In this document: piece by piece, positions 25,612-33,128 of the stretch | Numbering within the stretch: position 1 is the first letter of the stretch | How the letters are laid out: each line of letters begins with the position of its first letter | From: an uncultured Alphaproteobacteria bacterium | GTDB lineage: Bacteria > Pseudomonadota > Alphaproteobacteria > CADEGL01 | NCBI GenBank assembly: GCA_902826885.1 | Contig: CADEGL010000011.1 | Coordinates: 33,485 to 77,564 of the forward strand | Length of the DNA: 44,080 nt | Direction: 5' to 3' | Made by a program: the position numbers and the translations under genes | Notes under the pieces: generated by a model | What the model was told of the DNA's origin: nothing | The model's database searches: none | The model's input: only the letters and a program-made list of their open reading frames with translations

Positions 25612-26610
25612 ATGCTGCGCTATGTCGCTCACCGCCTCTTGGTCATGGTCCCGACGCTGTTGGCGATCAGCTTTATCGTCTTCGTCATCATCCAGCTTCC
25701 GCCTGGCGATTACCTGGAAAGCTATGTGGCCGAACTACAGGCGCGCGGCGAAGGCGTCGATTTCGACAAGGTGGCGTTCCTGCGTCAGCAGTACGGGCTG
25801 GATCAGCCGTTCATGGTCCAATACGCGAAATGGGTCTTCGGCCTTCTTCAAGGCGATTTGGGTTATTCCTTTGAATTCAACCTCCCCGTCAACGCCGTCG
25901 TCGGCGATCGGCTGTGGCTGACTGCGCTAGTCTCCTTCGCGACCATTATCTTCACCTGGATCGTGGCATTTCCGATCGGTGTCTATTCCGCGACGCATCA
26001 GTACAGCGCAGCGGACCATTCGCTGACCTTCATCGGCTTCCTAGGCTTGGCCACGCCGAACTTCCTCTTGGCCCTCGTCCTTCTCTATCTGGCCAATGTC
26101 TGGTTCGGCACCTCGATCGGCGGACTGATGGACGAGCGCTTCATCGGTCAGCCCTGGACGCTGGAGAAGGTCGGTTCGATCCTGGCCCATCTGTGGATTC
26201 CCGTGATCGTGATCGGCACCTCCGGCACGGCGGGCATGATCCGCCGCCTGCGCGCGAACCTCCTCGACGAGTTGCAAAAGCAATATGTGGTCACCGGCCG
26301 GGCCAAGGGTCTTCCGCCCTTCAAGCTTCTGGTCAAATACCCGCTGCGCATGTCGCTCAACCCCTTCATCGCGGATATCGGAAGCCTTTTGCCTGAGATT
26401 ATCTCGGGCGCCGCCATCGTGTCGGTCGTGCTCTCGCTGCCAACCACGGGACCCATGCTTCTTGACGCGCTGCGCAGCCAGGATATGTACCTGGCCGGCT
26501 CGTTCTTGATGTTCATGGCGCTTCTGACCGTGATCGGCGTGCTGATCTCCGATCTTCTGCTGGCCGTGCTCGATCCCCGTATCCGGCTTGAGGGGAGCGC
26601 CGTGAAATGA
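25612..26610 (+). CDS. ABC importer permease, DppB/OppB type
   Basis: A 332-residue inner-membrane permease. It begins LRYVAHRLLVMVPTLLAIS, the classic first helix of DppB/OppB proteins. About six helices are present, and the cytoplasmic coupling helix includes QYVVTGRAKGLPPFKLL, the EAA-loop region contacting the ATPase. A periplasmic insert after helix 1 (about residues 30-65) fits the larger members of the family. It is seven bases downstream of the solute-binding protein gene and overlaps the next permease gene by four bases (ATGA). Confidence 0.93.
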   Translation: MLRYVAHRLLVMVPTLLAISFIVFVIIQLPPGDYLESYVAELQARGEGVDFDKVAFLRQQYGLDQPFMVQYAKWVFGLLQGDLGYSFEFNLPVNAVVGDRLWLTALVSFATIIFTWIVAFPIGVYSATHQYSAADHSLTFIGFLGLATPNFLLALVLLYLANVWFGTSIGGLMDERFIGQPWTLEKVGSILAHLWIPVIVIGTSGTAGMIRRLRANLLDELQKQYVVTGRAKGLPPFKLLVKYPLRMSLNPFIADIGSLLPEIISGAAIVSVVLSLPTTGPMLLDALRSQDMYLAGSFLMFMALLTVIGVLISDLLLAVLDPRIRLEGSAVK

Positions 26611-27776
26611 CGGACAGCCCCATGCCTGGCGAGATGCGCCACTACGTCGCCAAGGGCAAGTTCGATCCTTACGAGGTCGACGTCCTGACGCCGGAACAGG
26701 AGCGTTATTACCTGGCGTCCCAGTGGAAGCTGATGTGGTGGAAGTTCAAGCGCCACCGCATCGCCGTCATCTCCGGCATCATTCTGCTGATCTTCTACGG
26801 CACGATCCTGATCAGCGAGATTCTGGCGCCTTACAATCAGCACACGCGGAATACCGACTATCTGTTCGCGCCGCCGCAAGCCGTCCGGCTTTTCCACGAA
26901 GGCTCGTTCGTCGGCCCTTTCGTTTACGGGCTCAAGACGAACCTAAATATGGATGTGCTGAAATGGGAGTACAGCAAGGACTATTCGCGCGTGCTACCCT
27001 TGCGCTTCTTCTGCACGGGCGACGCTTATGAGTTCTGGGGCCTGATCCCCGGCCGCTTCCACTTGGTCTGTCCGCCCGACGGTGGCCAGCTTTTCGTGCT
27101 GGGCACCGACAGGTTAGGGCGCGACATGCTGTCGCGTATCCTATATGGCGCACGCATTTCGTTGACCATCGGCCTGATCGGCATCGCGGTCAGCTTTACC
27201 CTCGGCATCGTGATCGGCGGCTTGGCCGGCTATTACGGCGGCTGGATCGACAACGTCAGCCAGCGCGTAATCGAAGTATTCCGGTCCTTCCCCCATCTGC
27301 CGCTGTGGATGGCTTTGTCGGCCGCATTGCCGGTCAGCTGGAGTCCGCTGGTCATCTATTTCGGCATCACGCTGATTCTCGGCCTGCTCGATTGGACCGG
27401 CTTGGCACGTGCCGTGCGCTCGAAGCTTCTAGCCCTGCGTGAAGAGGATTTCTGCACCGCCGCCCAGCTCATGGGCGCGTCGCCGCGGCGCATCATCGGC
27501 CGGCATCTGATGCCGAGCTTCATGAGCCATCTGATCGCCTCGGCCACGCTTTCGATTCCCAGCATGATCCTGGGCGAAACAGCCCTGTCGTTCCTGGGGC
27601 TGGGCCTGCGGCCGCCCATCACGAGTTGGGGCGTCCTTCTGAACGAGGCGCAGAACATCAACGTCGTCGCGCTTTATCCCTGGCTGATGTTGCCGGTGGT
27701 TCCCGTCATCGTCGTCGTGCTGGCTTTCAACTTCTTGGGTGACGGGCTGCGCGACGCGGCCGACCCTTACAAATAG
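26607..27776 (+). CDS. ABC importer permease, DppC/OppC type
   Basis: A 389-residue inner-membrane permease. The DppC-type N-terminal helix lies at about residues 53-75 after a charged cytoplasmic tail. An unusually long periplasmic loop (about 80-165) follows, including CTGDAYEFWGLIPG, and then LGTDRLGRDMLSRILYGAR, the hallmark of the family. The coupling loop holds EEDFCTAAQLMGASPRRII. Four or five further helices complete the domain. The long loop resembles that of YejE-like members. It is the last gene of the operon: the next gene is convergent with only five bases between the stops. Confidence 0.92.
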   Translation: MTDSPMPGEMRHYVAKGKFDPYEVDVLTPEQERYYLASQWKLMWWKFKRHRIAVISGIILLIFYGTILISEILAPYNQHTRNTDYLFAPPQAVRLFHEGSFVGPFVYGLKTNLNMDVLKWEYSKDYSRVLPLRFFCTGDAYEFWGLIPGRFHLVCPPDGGQLFVLGTDRLGRDMLSRILYGARISLTIGLIGIAVSFTLGIVIGGLAGYYGGWIDNVSQRVIEVFRSFPHLPLWMALSAALPVSWSPLVIYFGITLILGLLDWTGLARAVRSKLLALREEDFCTAAQLMGASPRRIIGRHLMPSFMSHLIASATLSIPSMILGETALSFLGLGLRPPITSWGVLLNEAQNINVVALYPWLMLPVVPVIVVVLAFNFLGDGLRDAADPYK

Positions 27777-27781
27777 AAACG

Positions 27782-28630
27782 TCAGCGCTTTTCGAGCCAG
27801 AGGCTCGTTTCGTGAGCGCCTTCGGACAACGGCAGCCGGGCAGCCACGCCTCGTGCGAGGCGCGGCCCCATGCGCGTGGCGGCGTACCGGCTTGAAAAGA
27901 GCGGTGCGTATCCGCCGCCATGGATCAGCGCAGCCAGTGCCGTTTGTTCATTGTAGGCGCGCCAGCGCCAACTCTCGGGATAAGGATCGGGCAGGAAGAT
28001 GTCGTGGACATGCACGACGACGCCGGACGGCAGGCCGGGCAGAACGTGGTTGAACAAGATATCCACGTCCGTTCCGGGCATTAGGACGTGGCTTGAATCG
28101 ATGAAGAGGACATCCCCTGCGCCCAGCCGCCCGAAGACTGCTGGGTCCGCGCGTTCAAGCGGGCTTGAGACATGTTCGATACGCGCCGACACAAACGGCG
28201 CGCGGGGAGACGGATCGATCGCGACGATGCGCGTGTCCAAACCACCGTCCTCGGCCGCGCGCAACAGGAAGCGGGTGGAGTGGCCGCTACCGACCTCGAT
28301 GATCAGGCGCGGCCTTCGCGTCCGCACAATCGTGTACGCCGCCGCCGCATCGAGCCGCGGAAACCAATCCTGGCTCCAGCGCGGCGTGGGCGCGGGCGCA
28401 CCGGCGGGAATGGCCCGCAATTCCTGCTCGAACCCATCGATCCGGTCGAGAATGGCCGCGAAATCCGCCGCGCGCGCCGCGAACATTTTGTCGATGGCCG
28501 GATAGGACGATGGAACCACGGCGCCCGCGTGACGATAAGGCACGAAGAACCCGCGCGGTTGGAGCCCCAGAACTGTCGCCAAGCCAAGAACCGCCCGTCG
28601 CGCCGGGCCACGCCAATGCCCCCCCGCCAT
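27782..28630 (-). CDS. Class I SAM-dependent methyltransferase-like protein
   Basis: A 282-residue protein. Motif I is LIIEVGSGHSTRFLLRAA (about 108-125), motif II-like IVAIDPSPRAPF follows, and a strand with VLFIDSSHVLMPGTD and then VVVHVHDIFLPDPYPE (about 199-214) completes a Rossmann core of the Methyltransf_24 type. This resembles cephalosporin-hydroxylase/O-methyltransferase relatives found near sugar and envelope genes. The first 30 residues are hydrophobic and basic, possibly a membrane-associated or amphipathic leader. The substrate is unknown. The MBL-fold gene ends only five bases upstream on the same strand, so the two are likely cotranscribed. Confidence 0.8.
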   Translation of the reverse strand: MAGGHWRGPARRAVLGLATVLGLQPRGFFVPYRHAGAVVPSSYPAIDKMFAARAADFAAILDRIDGFEQELRAIPAGAPAPTPRWSQDWFPRLDAAAAYTIVRTRRPRLIIEVGSGHSTRFLLRAAEDGGLDTRIVAIDPSPRAPFVSARIEHVSSPLERADPAVFGRLGAGDVLFIDSSHVLMPGTDVDILFNHVLPGLPSGVVVHVHDIFLPDPYPESWRWRAYNEQTALAALIHGGGYAPLFSSRYAATRMGPRLARGVAARLPLSEGAHETSLWLEKR

Positions 28631-28635
28631 GCGCG

Positions 28636-29472
28636 TTAGGGATGCAAGACCAGGCCTTCGCGCGCCACGAGCGTGCCGGGCCGCACCTTGTCGGCATCTG
28701 ACGCCACGCGGTCCATGAAGGCATCGTCGTGGTCGGGGTCGTGGTGGAAGATGACCAGCGTCTTGGCATGCGCCATGTCGGCCAAGCGGATGCCCTCCTC
28801 CCAGGTCGAGTGTCCCCAGCCGACGCGGCCTTTGTATTCCTCATCCGTGTACGTGCAATCGTAGATGAAGATATCCGTGCCCGCGATGAGATCGAGGATG
28901 GTGCGATCCGGTTTGTCCGGGACGTGTTCCGTGTCGGTGATGAAGCAGATCGACTTGCCGCCAAATTCGATGCGGTAGCCAGTGGCGCGGTCCGGGTGGT
29001 TGAGCGGCGCCGTGCGCAAGCGCACGCCCGGCGAAGGTTCGAAGCTTTCGCCCGCGCGAAAATCGATCGTGGTATTCGCCGCGGCTAGGATTTCGAATGG
29101 GACTGGGAAGAGAGGCGCCGACATCATGCGGCACAAAATGTCATTGAGGCTCAATTCCGGCGCCAGATGACCGGCCCACAGCCGCAGCCGGCTTTTCGGG
29201 TCGTACATAGGCCGGAAGAACGGCAGGCCCGCGATATGGTCGACATGGGTGTGGGTGAAGAAGATATCGGCGTCAATCACACCGCCCTTGGCGGCCAGTT
29301 CGTTGCCGAGCGACCGGATGCCGGTGCCGCCGTCGAGGATGAGAAGCCGCTCGCCGCAACGGACCTCGAGGCAGGTCGTGTTACCGCCATAGCGCAGATG
29401 ACTAGCCATCGGCGTGGAAACGGTTCCCCGCACACCCCAGAACTTGACGCTGAAATCCGCTGCCGTGGTCAC
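28636..29472 (-). CDS. MBL-fold metallohydrolase
   Basis: A 278-residue metallo-beta-lactamase-fold protein. The metal site HTHVDH is at residues 74-79, preceded by LLILDGGTGIRSLG (about 43-56). Later metal ligands are the Asp/His in FITDTEHV and the final His in WGHSTWEEG and IFHHDPDHDD. The overall pattern is that of the RNase Z/PhnP/cyclic-phosphodiesterase-like branch. It could hydrolyse a cyclic nucleotide or another phosphodiester. It begins with GTG at 29472, preceded by GAGG. It probably leads a two-gene transcript with the methyltransferase-like gene. Confidence 0.86.
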   Translation of the reverse strand: MTTAADFSVKFWGVRGTVSTPMASHLRYGGNTTCLEVRCGERLLILDGGTGIRSLGNELAAKGGVIDADIFFTHTHVDHIAGLPFFRPMYDPKSRLRLWAGHLAPELSLNDILCRMMSAPLFPVPFEILAAANTTIDFRAGESFEPSPGVRLRTAPLNHPDRATGYRIEFGGKSICFITDTEHVPDKPDRTILDLIAGTDIFIYDCTYTDEEYKGRVGWGHSTWEEGIRLADMAHAKTLVIFHHDPDHDDAFMDRVASDADKVRPGTLVAREGLVLHP

Positions 29473-29544
29473 ATGCCCTCCTCGGGGCGGCCAACACGCG
29501 TGGCCCCTAAATAACCCTTATGACGGTGACGGGCGAAGGAGAAA

Positions 29545-29558
29545 GTGACGGCCGTCAC
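29545..29558. promoter_or_regulatory. Perfect 14-bp palindrome in a divergent spacer
   Basis: GTGACGGCCGTCAC reads identically on both strands. It lies in the 153-base spacer between the divergent MBL-fold hydrolase and MFS transporter genes, about 70 bases from either start. A related half-site, TGACGGTGACGGG, precedes it (29521-29533). The position suits a repressor or activator controlling both genes. No regulator gene is adjacent. Confidence 0.45.
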
Positions 29559-29625
29559 AGGCGGTCCCGGGTAATCTCAATCGGCATTGCGGGCGTAGAC
29601 GGCCTGGGTCAAGGTCGGGGCGCCC

Positions 29626-30852
29626 ATGACCCTCCGTAAAACCGACTGGACGGGGGTGGCCTTCGGAACGCTGCTCGGCACCCTGGCCGCCTATCAGCAG
29701 TTCAAACTGCCACCCGTTCTCCCCTTGATGCTCGACCAATACCACTACGACCGTGTCGTGGCGGGCGGCTTCATGTCGATCTATGCGGTGATCGGCTTCT
29801 TCTTTTCGATCTGGGCCGGACGCGCGCTCGCGCGGCGTGGTATCGCGCCTGTGCTTGTGCTCGGGTTCACGTTAATGCTGGCGGGCAACGCGCTGGGACT
29901 TGCCGTGCCGCAAAGCGGTGGCGCCATGCTGGCTGGCCGCGGCTTGGAAGGCGCGGCCTTCGCGATCCTGGCGCTCGTGGGGCCGATTCACGCTACGGCC
30001 AGCGCCAGCGAACGGCATCTGCCGCTGGCCGTCGCCCTAGCGGCGGCGTGGATTCCCAACGGCCAGATCCTCGCGGGCCTCATGGCTCATGTTTCGCTTC
30101 AGGCGGAATTGTGGCGGCCGTTATGGTGGGGCGGCATCGCATTCACCGTGGCGCTTTTGGTCTGGACCTTCAGCCTCGCGCGCGCGCGGCGGCTTGGCGA
30201 GCGGCCCATCGCCCAGGCGGCGTCGGCCGAAAGTCCGCAACGGCTGAGCCGGCGGCAGTTTGCCGCCATGGTCCTCGCTTCCCTCACCTTCACCGCGTGG
30301 GGCATGCAGTATTTCGCTTTTATGACCTGGCTGCCGGAGTATCTGGTCGAGGTCCAAGGTTTCACGCCGGACGACGCCGTGCTCGGCTACTTGGTGCCCG
30401 TGATCACACTGCTGATCTTCGTGTTCATGACCGGCTTCATCATGCGAGCGGGCGTCTCGATCATGACGCTGCTCATCATCACGCTGGCGTTGCAGGTCGC
30501 GGTGTGGCTTGTGCTGCCGCATGTGACGAGTCCGGTGATGGGTGGCGTCTTGCTTGTCCTGTGGGGCAGTGGCGCGGGCATCACGCCGACGTGTCTGTTC
30601 GCCATGCCGACGCGGGTCGCGCATCAGCCGGCCCTGCGCCCTCATGCGTTCGGCATCCTGATGACAGGACGAAACCTGGGCGTGCTGGGCGGGCCGCTGG
30701 TCCTCGCGACAGCGCTCGATTGGGTGGGAAGCTGGGACGTCGCGGCACCCGTCTGCGCGGCTATGACGGCAGCGGCGCTCCTCTTCTCCCTGCCGCTGGC
30801 CTTCCAGCTGCGCGCGCTCGGCGTGCCGGCGGGCTACGGCACCAGACGGTAA
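29626..30852 (+). CDS. Major facilitator superfamily transporter
   Basis: A 408-residue membrane protein with about twelve hydrophobic segments in two halves separated by a charged cytoplasmic loop (about residues 185-215, ARARRLGERPIAQAASAES). The helix 2-3 loop contains GRALARRGIAPVLVLG, a form of the MFS motif A. The N-terminus (MTLRKTDWTGVAFGTLLGT) is short and cytoplasmic, as usual. It resembles cyanate/nitrate-type (CynX/NimT-like) carriers in its general pattern, but the substrate cannot be assigned. Its 3' end overlaps the convergent response-regulator gene by 19 bases. Confidence 0.87.
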   Translation: MTLRKTDWTGVAFGTLLGTLAAYQQFKLPPVLPLMLDQYHYDRVVAGGFMSIYAVIGFFFSIWAGRALARRGIAPVLVLGFTLMLAGNALGLAVPQSGGAMLAGRGLEGAAFAILALVGPIHATASASERHLPLAVALAAAWIPNGQILAGLMAHVSLQAELWRPLWWGGIAFTVALLVWTFSLARARRLGERPIAQAASAESPQRLSRRQFAAMVLASLTFTAWGMQYFAFMTWLPEYLVEVQGFTPDDAVLGYLVPVITLLIFVFMTGFIMRAGVSIMTLLIITLALQVAVWLVLPHVTSPVMGGVLLVLWGSGAGITPTCLFAMPTRVAHQPALRPHAFGILMTGRNLGVLGGPLVLATALDWVGSWDVAAPVCAAMTAAALLFSLPLAFQLRALGVPAGYGTRR

Positions 30853-31514
30853 CCGCCCTCGTCCGTCACCAGGATCGCGCTTTTGCCGGGCGCGGGTTCG
30901 ATCTTCTGCCGCAAACGGTAGATGTGGGTCTCGAGCGTGTGGGTGGTGACGCCGGCGTTATACCCCCACACTTCGGCCAGAAGCGTTTCCCGCGCCACGG
31001 ATTTGCCGCCTGCGCGTTGAAGGTGGCGCAGAATGCCGACCTCCTTGTCGGTCAAGCGCACCTTCTTTTTTGTTTCCTGATGCACGAGAAGTTTCGCCGC
31101 CGGCCGGAAGAGATAGGGTCCGACGACATACTCGGCACGCTCGTTTTCGGCATGGCTGCGGAGCTGTACGCGGATGCGGGCCAAGAGAAGTCCCATCCGC
31201 ACCGGCTTCGCGACATAGTCGTTGGCGCCCGAATCCAGGCCGCGGATCGCGTCCAGATCTTCATCCGCCGCTGTCAGCATGATGACCGGCGTAGCCACGC
31301 CTCGCGCGCGGATCGCGCGGCACAGATCCCGCCCATCCATGTCGGGCAGGCCAACATCGAGGAGGATGAGGTCAAAATGCCCGGCCTCGAGCGCGGCCAG
31401 GGCCCCTGCTGCGTTTTCCGCCTCGCTTGTCTCGAAGCCTTGCTCATCGCGCAGTTGTTCGGCCAACGCATGACGAAACGGGCCATCGTCGTCGACCAGG
31501 AAGATGGCTGTCAT
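30834..31514 (-). CDS. OmpR-family response regulator
   Basis: A 226-residue two-domain regulator. The receiver domain (about 1-115) has acidic residues Asp8/Asp9, the phosphorylation site Asp53 in LILLDVGLPDMDG, and the conserved lysine in DYVAKPVR. The winged-helix DNA-binding domain (about 130-226) has LTDKEVGILRHLQ and THTLETHIYRLRQKIE. The start is at ATG 31514, because this ATG overlaps the alpha/beta hydrolase stop (ATGA) and precedes the first receiver strand. The longer in-frame reading to 31724 lies inside the hydrolase gene. No histidine kinase gene is present in the window. Confidence 0.92.
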   Translation of the reverse strand: MTAIFLVDDDGPFRHALAEQLRDEQGFETSEAENAAGALAALEAGHFDLILLDVGLPDMDGRDLCRAIRARGVATPVIMLTAADEDLDAIRGLDSGANDYVAKPVRMGLLLARIRVQLRSHAENERAEYVVGPYLFRPAAKLLVHQETKKKVRLTDKEVGILRHLQRAGGKSVARETLLAEVWGYNAGVTTHTLETHIYRLRQKIEPAPGKSAILVTDEGGYRLVP

Positions 31515-32362
31515 GCTGCCTCGCCCCGCGCCAAGCGCGCAATGGCACGGAACAATGCGCTGTCCGGCTTGCCCAGATGACCGACGATCGAGAAATGATC
31601 GTCGTCCTCCGAGATAACCGTTTCCATACGCATGCATGATTCTCGCCACGCGTTGGCGAACGAAGCCTGTTGACGCTGAAACTCTGGCGATTCGCGGCCG
31701 CCCACGGCCAGGAGGATCGGGCACCGGACTGACGGCGCGGCATGGACCGGCGAATTGCGCCGCGCCGCGGCCGCATCGAGGCCCAGCTCGCCATTGAGAT
31801 AGCTGAGACGGATCGGCTCCAGATCATAGAGGCCGCTGATGAGCGCAGCCCCCCTCACCGCGCCATGCGGCAAGGCGGGATCGGCCAACGCCATCGCCGT
31901 CAAATGTCCGCCCGCGGAATGGCCCGAAATGCTGATGCCCGCCGGATCGATGCCAAGATCGGCAGTGTTAGCACTCAGCCACGACACCGCGCGGCGGATG
32001 CTCGCAACGATAGTGTCAACGGATGCGTGCGGCGCTAGCGGATAATTGATGGCCGCATAGGCGATGCCGGCGGAGGCAAAGGCCGCAGCCGGATAACTGA
32101 AGTTCGCTTTATCGAGCGCGCGCCAGTAGCCGCCGTGGATGAAGACATGCAAGGGCGCGCCCGGCTTGGCCGGAAAGAAATCGAGCCTCTCTCGCTCGCC
32201 TGGGCCGTAGGCGAGATCGAGCCGTGCGTCCGGACAGGCCGCGCGCAACACCGCGCTATCATGCGCCCAGGTTTCGATATGGCGCGGATGCTCCGGTACC
32301 ATGGCGCGGCAGTTATATTGCGCATCGAGCGCGGCCTGATCGTATCCGCGATAGGCCGTCAT
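31511..32362 (-). CDS. Alpha/beta hydrolase (kynurenine formamidase/esterase-like)
   Basis: A 283-residue alpha/beta hydrolase of the hormone-sensitive-lipase/arylformamidase type. It has the oxyanion-hole motif HGGYW (76-80), a nucleophile elbow GHSAGGH (147-153, Ser149) and a late catalytic histidine in DDDHFSIVGHL. N-terminal YDQAALDAQYNCRAMVPEHP resembles members of the arylformamidase group. It may act on formyl-kynurenine or on small esters, and no tryptophan-catabolism gene is nearby to decide. Its stop overlaps the response regulator start by four bases, so the two are translated together. The YggS gene lies 16 bases upstream on the same strand. Confidence 0.86.
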   Translation of the reverse strand: MTAYRGYDQAALDAQYNCRAMVPEHPRHIETWAHDSAVLRAACPDARLDLAYGPGERERLDFFPAKPGAPLHVFIHGGYWRALDKANFSYPAAAFASAGIAYAAINYPLAPHASVDTIVASIRRAVSWLSANTADLGIDPAGISISGHSAGGHLTAMALADPALPHGAVRGAALISGLYDLEPIRLSYLNGELGLDAAAARRNSPVHAAPSVRCPILLAVGGRESPEFQRQQASFANAWRESCMRMETVISEDDDHFSIVGHLGKPDSALFRAIARLARGEAA

Positions 32363-32378
32363 GGCATCATATGGGGCA

Positions 32379-33074
32379 TCACGCGAGCGGGCGCGGGCGG
32401 GCGCCGAAGATGGCGGAGCCCACGCGCACGAGCGTGGCGCCGAAACGAATGGCCTCCTCGAAATCGCCGCTCATGCCCATGCTGAGGTCAGACAGGCCAT
32501 TGCGGCGCGCGATCTCGCGTAGAAGCGCGAAATGGATCGAGGCCGCCTCCTCAACCGGCGGGATGCACATGAGGCCCTTGAGCGGAAGCCCGTACGTTTC
32601 GCGGCAGTCCCGAATGAACGCATCGGCCTCGCCGGGGAGGATACCGGCCTTCTGTGGCTCCGCGCCGGTGTTGACTTGGATGAAGCAGTCGGGCCGCCGG
32701 CCGGCTTTCGCCATCTGCTCGGCAAGCGAAGCAGCCAATTTCGGCCGGTCCACGCTTTCGATAGCGTCGAACAGCGCGACGGCTTCCTTCGACTTGTTCG
32801 TCTGCAACGGCCCGATCAGATGAAGGCGGAGATCCGGATGCTCGTCCTTAAGCGCCGGAAATTTCGCGATAGCCTCCTGGACCCGGTTCTCGCCAAACAC
32901 GCGCTGCCCAGCCGCCAGGGCAATGCGTACACGCTCGGCGGTATGGGTCTTTGAAACCGCGACAAGGGAGACCGCCTCCGGTGTGCGGCCAGCATCTCTG
33001 GCGGCCGCGGCCATGCGCGCCTTTACCTCGGCGAGATTGGCGGCCACGTCGTCTTGCATCAGCGCTTCGGGCAT
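32379..33074 (-). CDS. YggS/PLPBP-family pyridoxal phosphate homeostasis protein
   Basis: A 231-residue protein with the alanine-racemase-type N-terminal TIM-barrel fold of the YggS/PROSC family. The PLP-binding Lys42 is in LVAVSKTHTAERV. The other conserved blocks are FGENRVQEA, LHLIGPLQTNK, IQVNTGAEPQKAG, GLMCIPP, and the C-terminal LSMGMSGDFEEAI and GATLVRVGSAIFG. The family keeps free PLP and amino/keto-acid pools in balance and has no known catalytic turnover. The start could be ATG 33074 or the Met six codons in. The gene begins a minus-strand run with the hydrolase and response regulator genes. Confidence 0.95.
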   Translation of the reverse strand: MPEALMQDDVAANLAEVKARMAAAARDAGRTPEAVSLVAVSKTHTAERVRIALAAGQRVFGENRVQEAIAKFPALKDEHPDLRLHLIGPLQTNKSKEAVALFDAIESVDRPKLAASLAEQMAKAGRRPDCFIQVNTGAEPQKAGILPGEADAFIRDCRETYGLPLKGLMCIPPVEEAASIHFALLREIARRNGLSDLSMGMSGDFEEAIRFGATLVRVGSAIFGARPRPLA

Positions 33075-33128
33075 CGATCCTTCCTCGGGCGCAACCTAGC
33101 AAAGCCGAGGCGCGCGCTCAAAGCCGCG

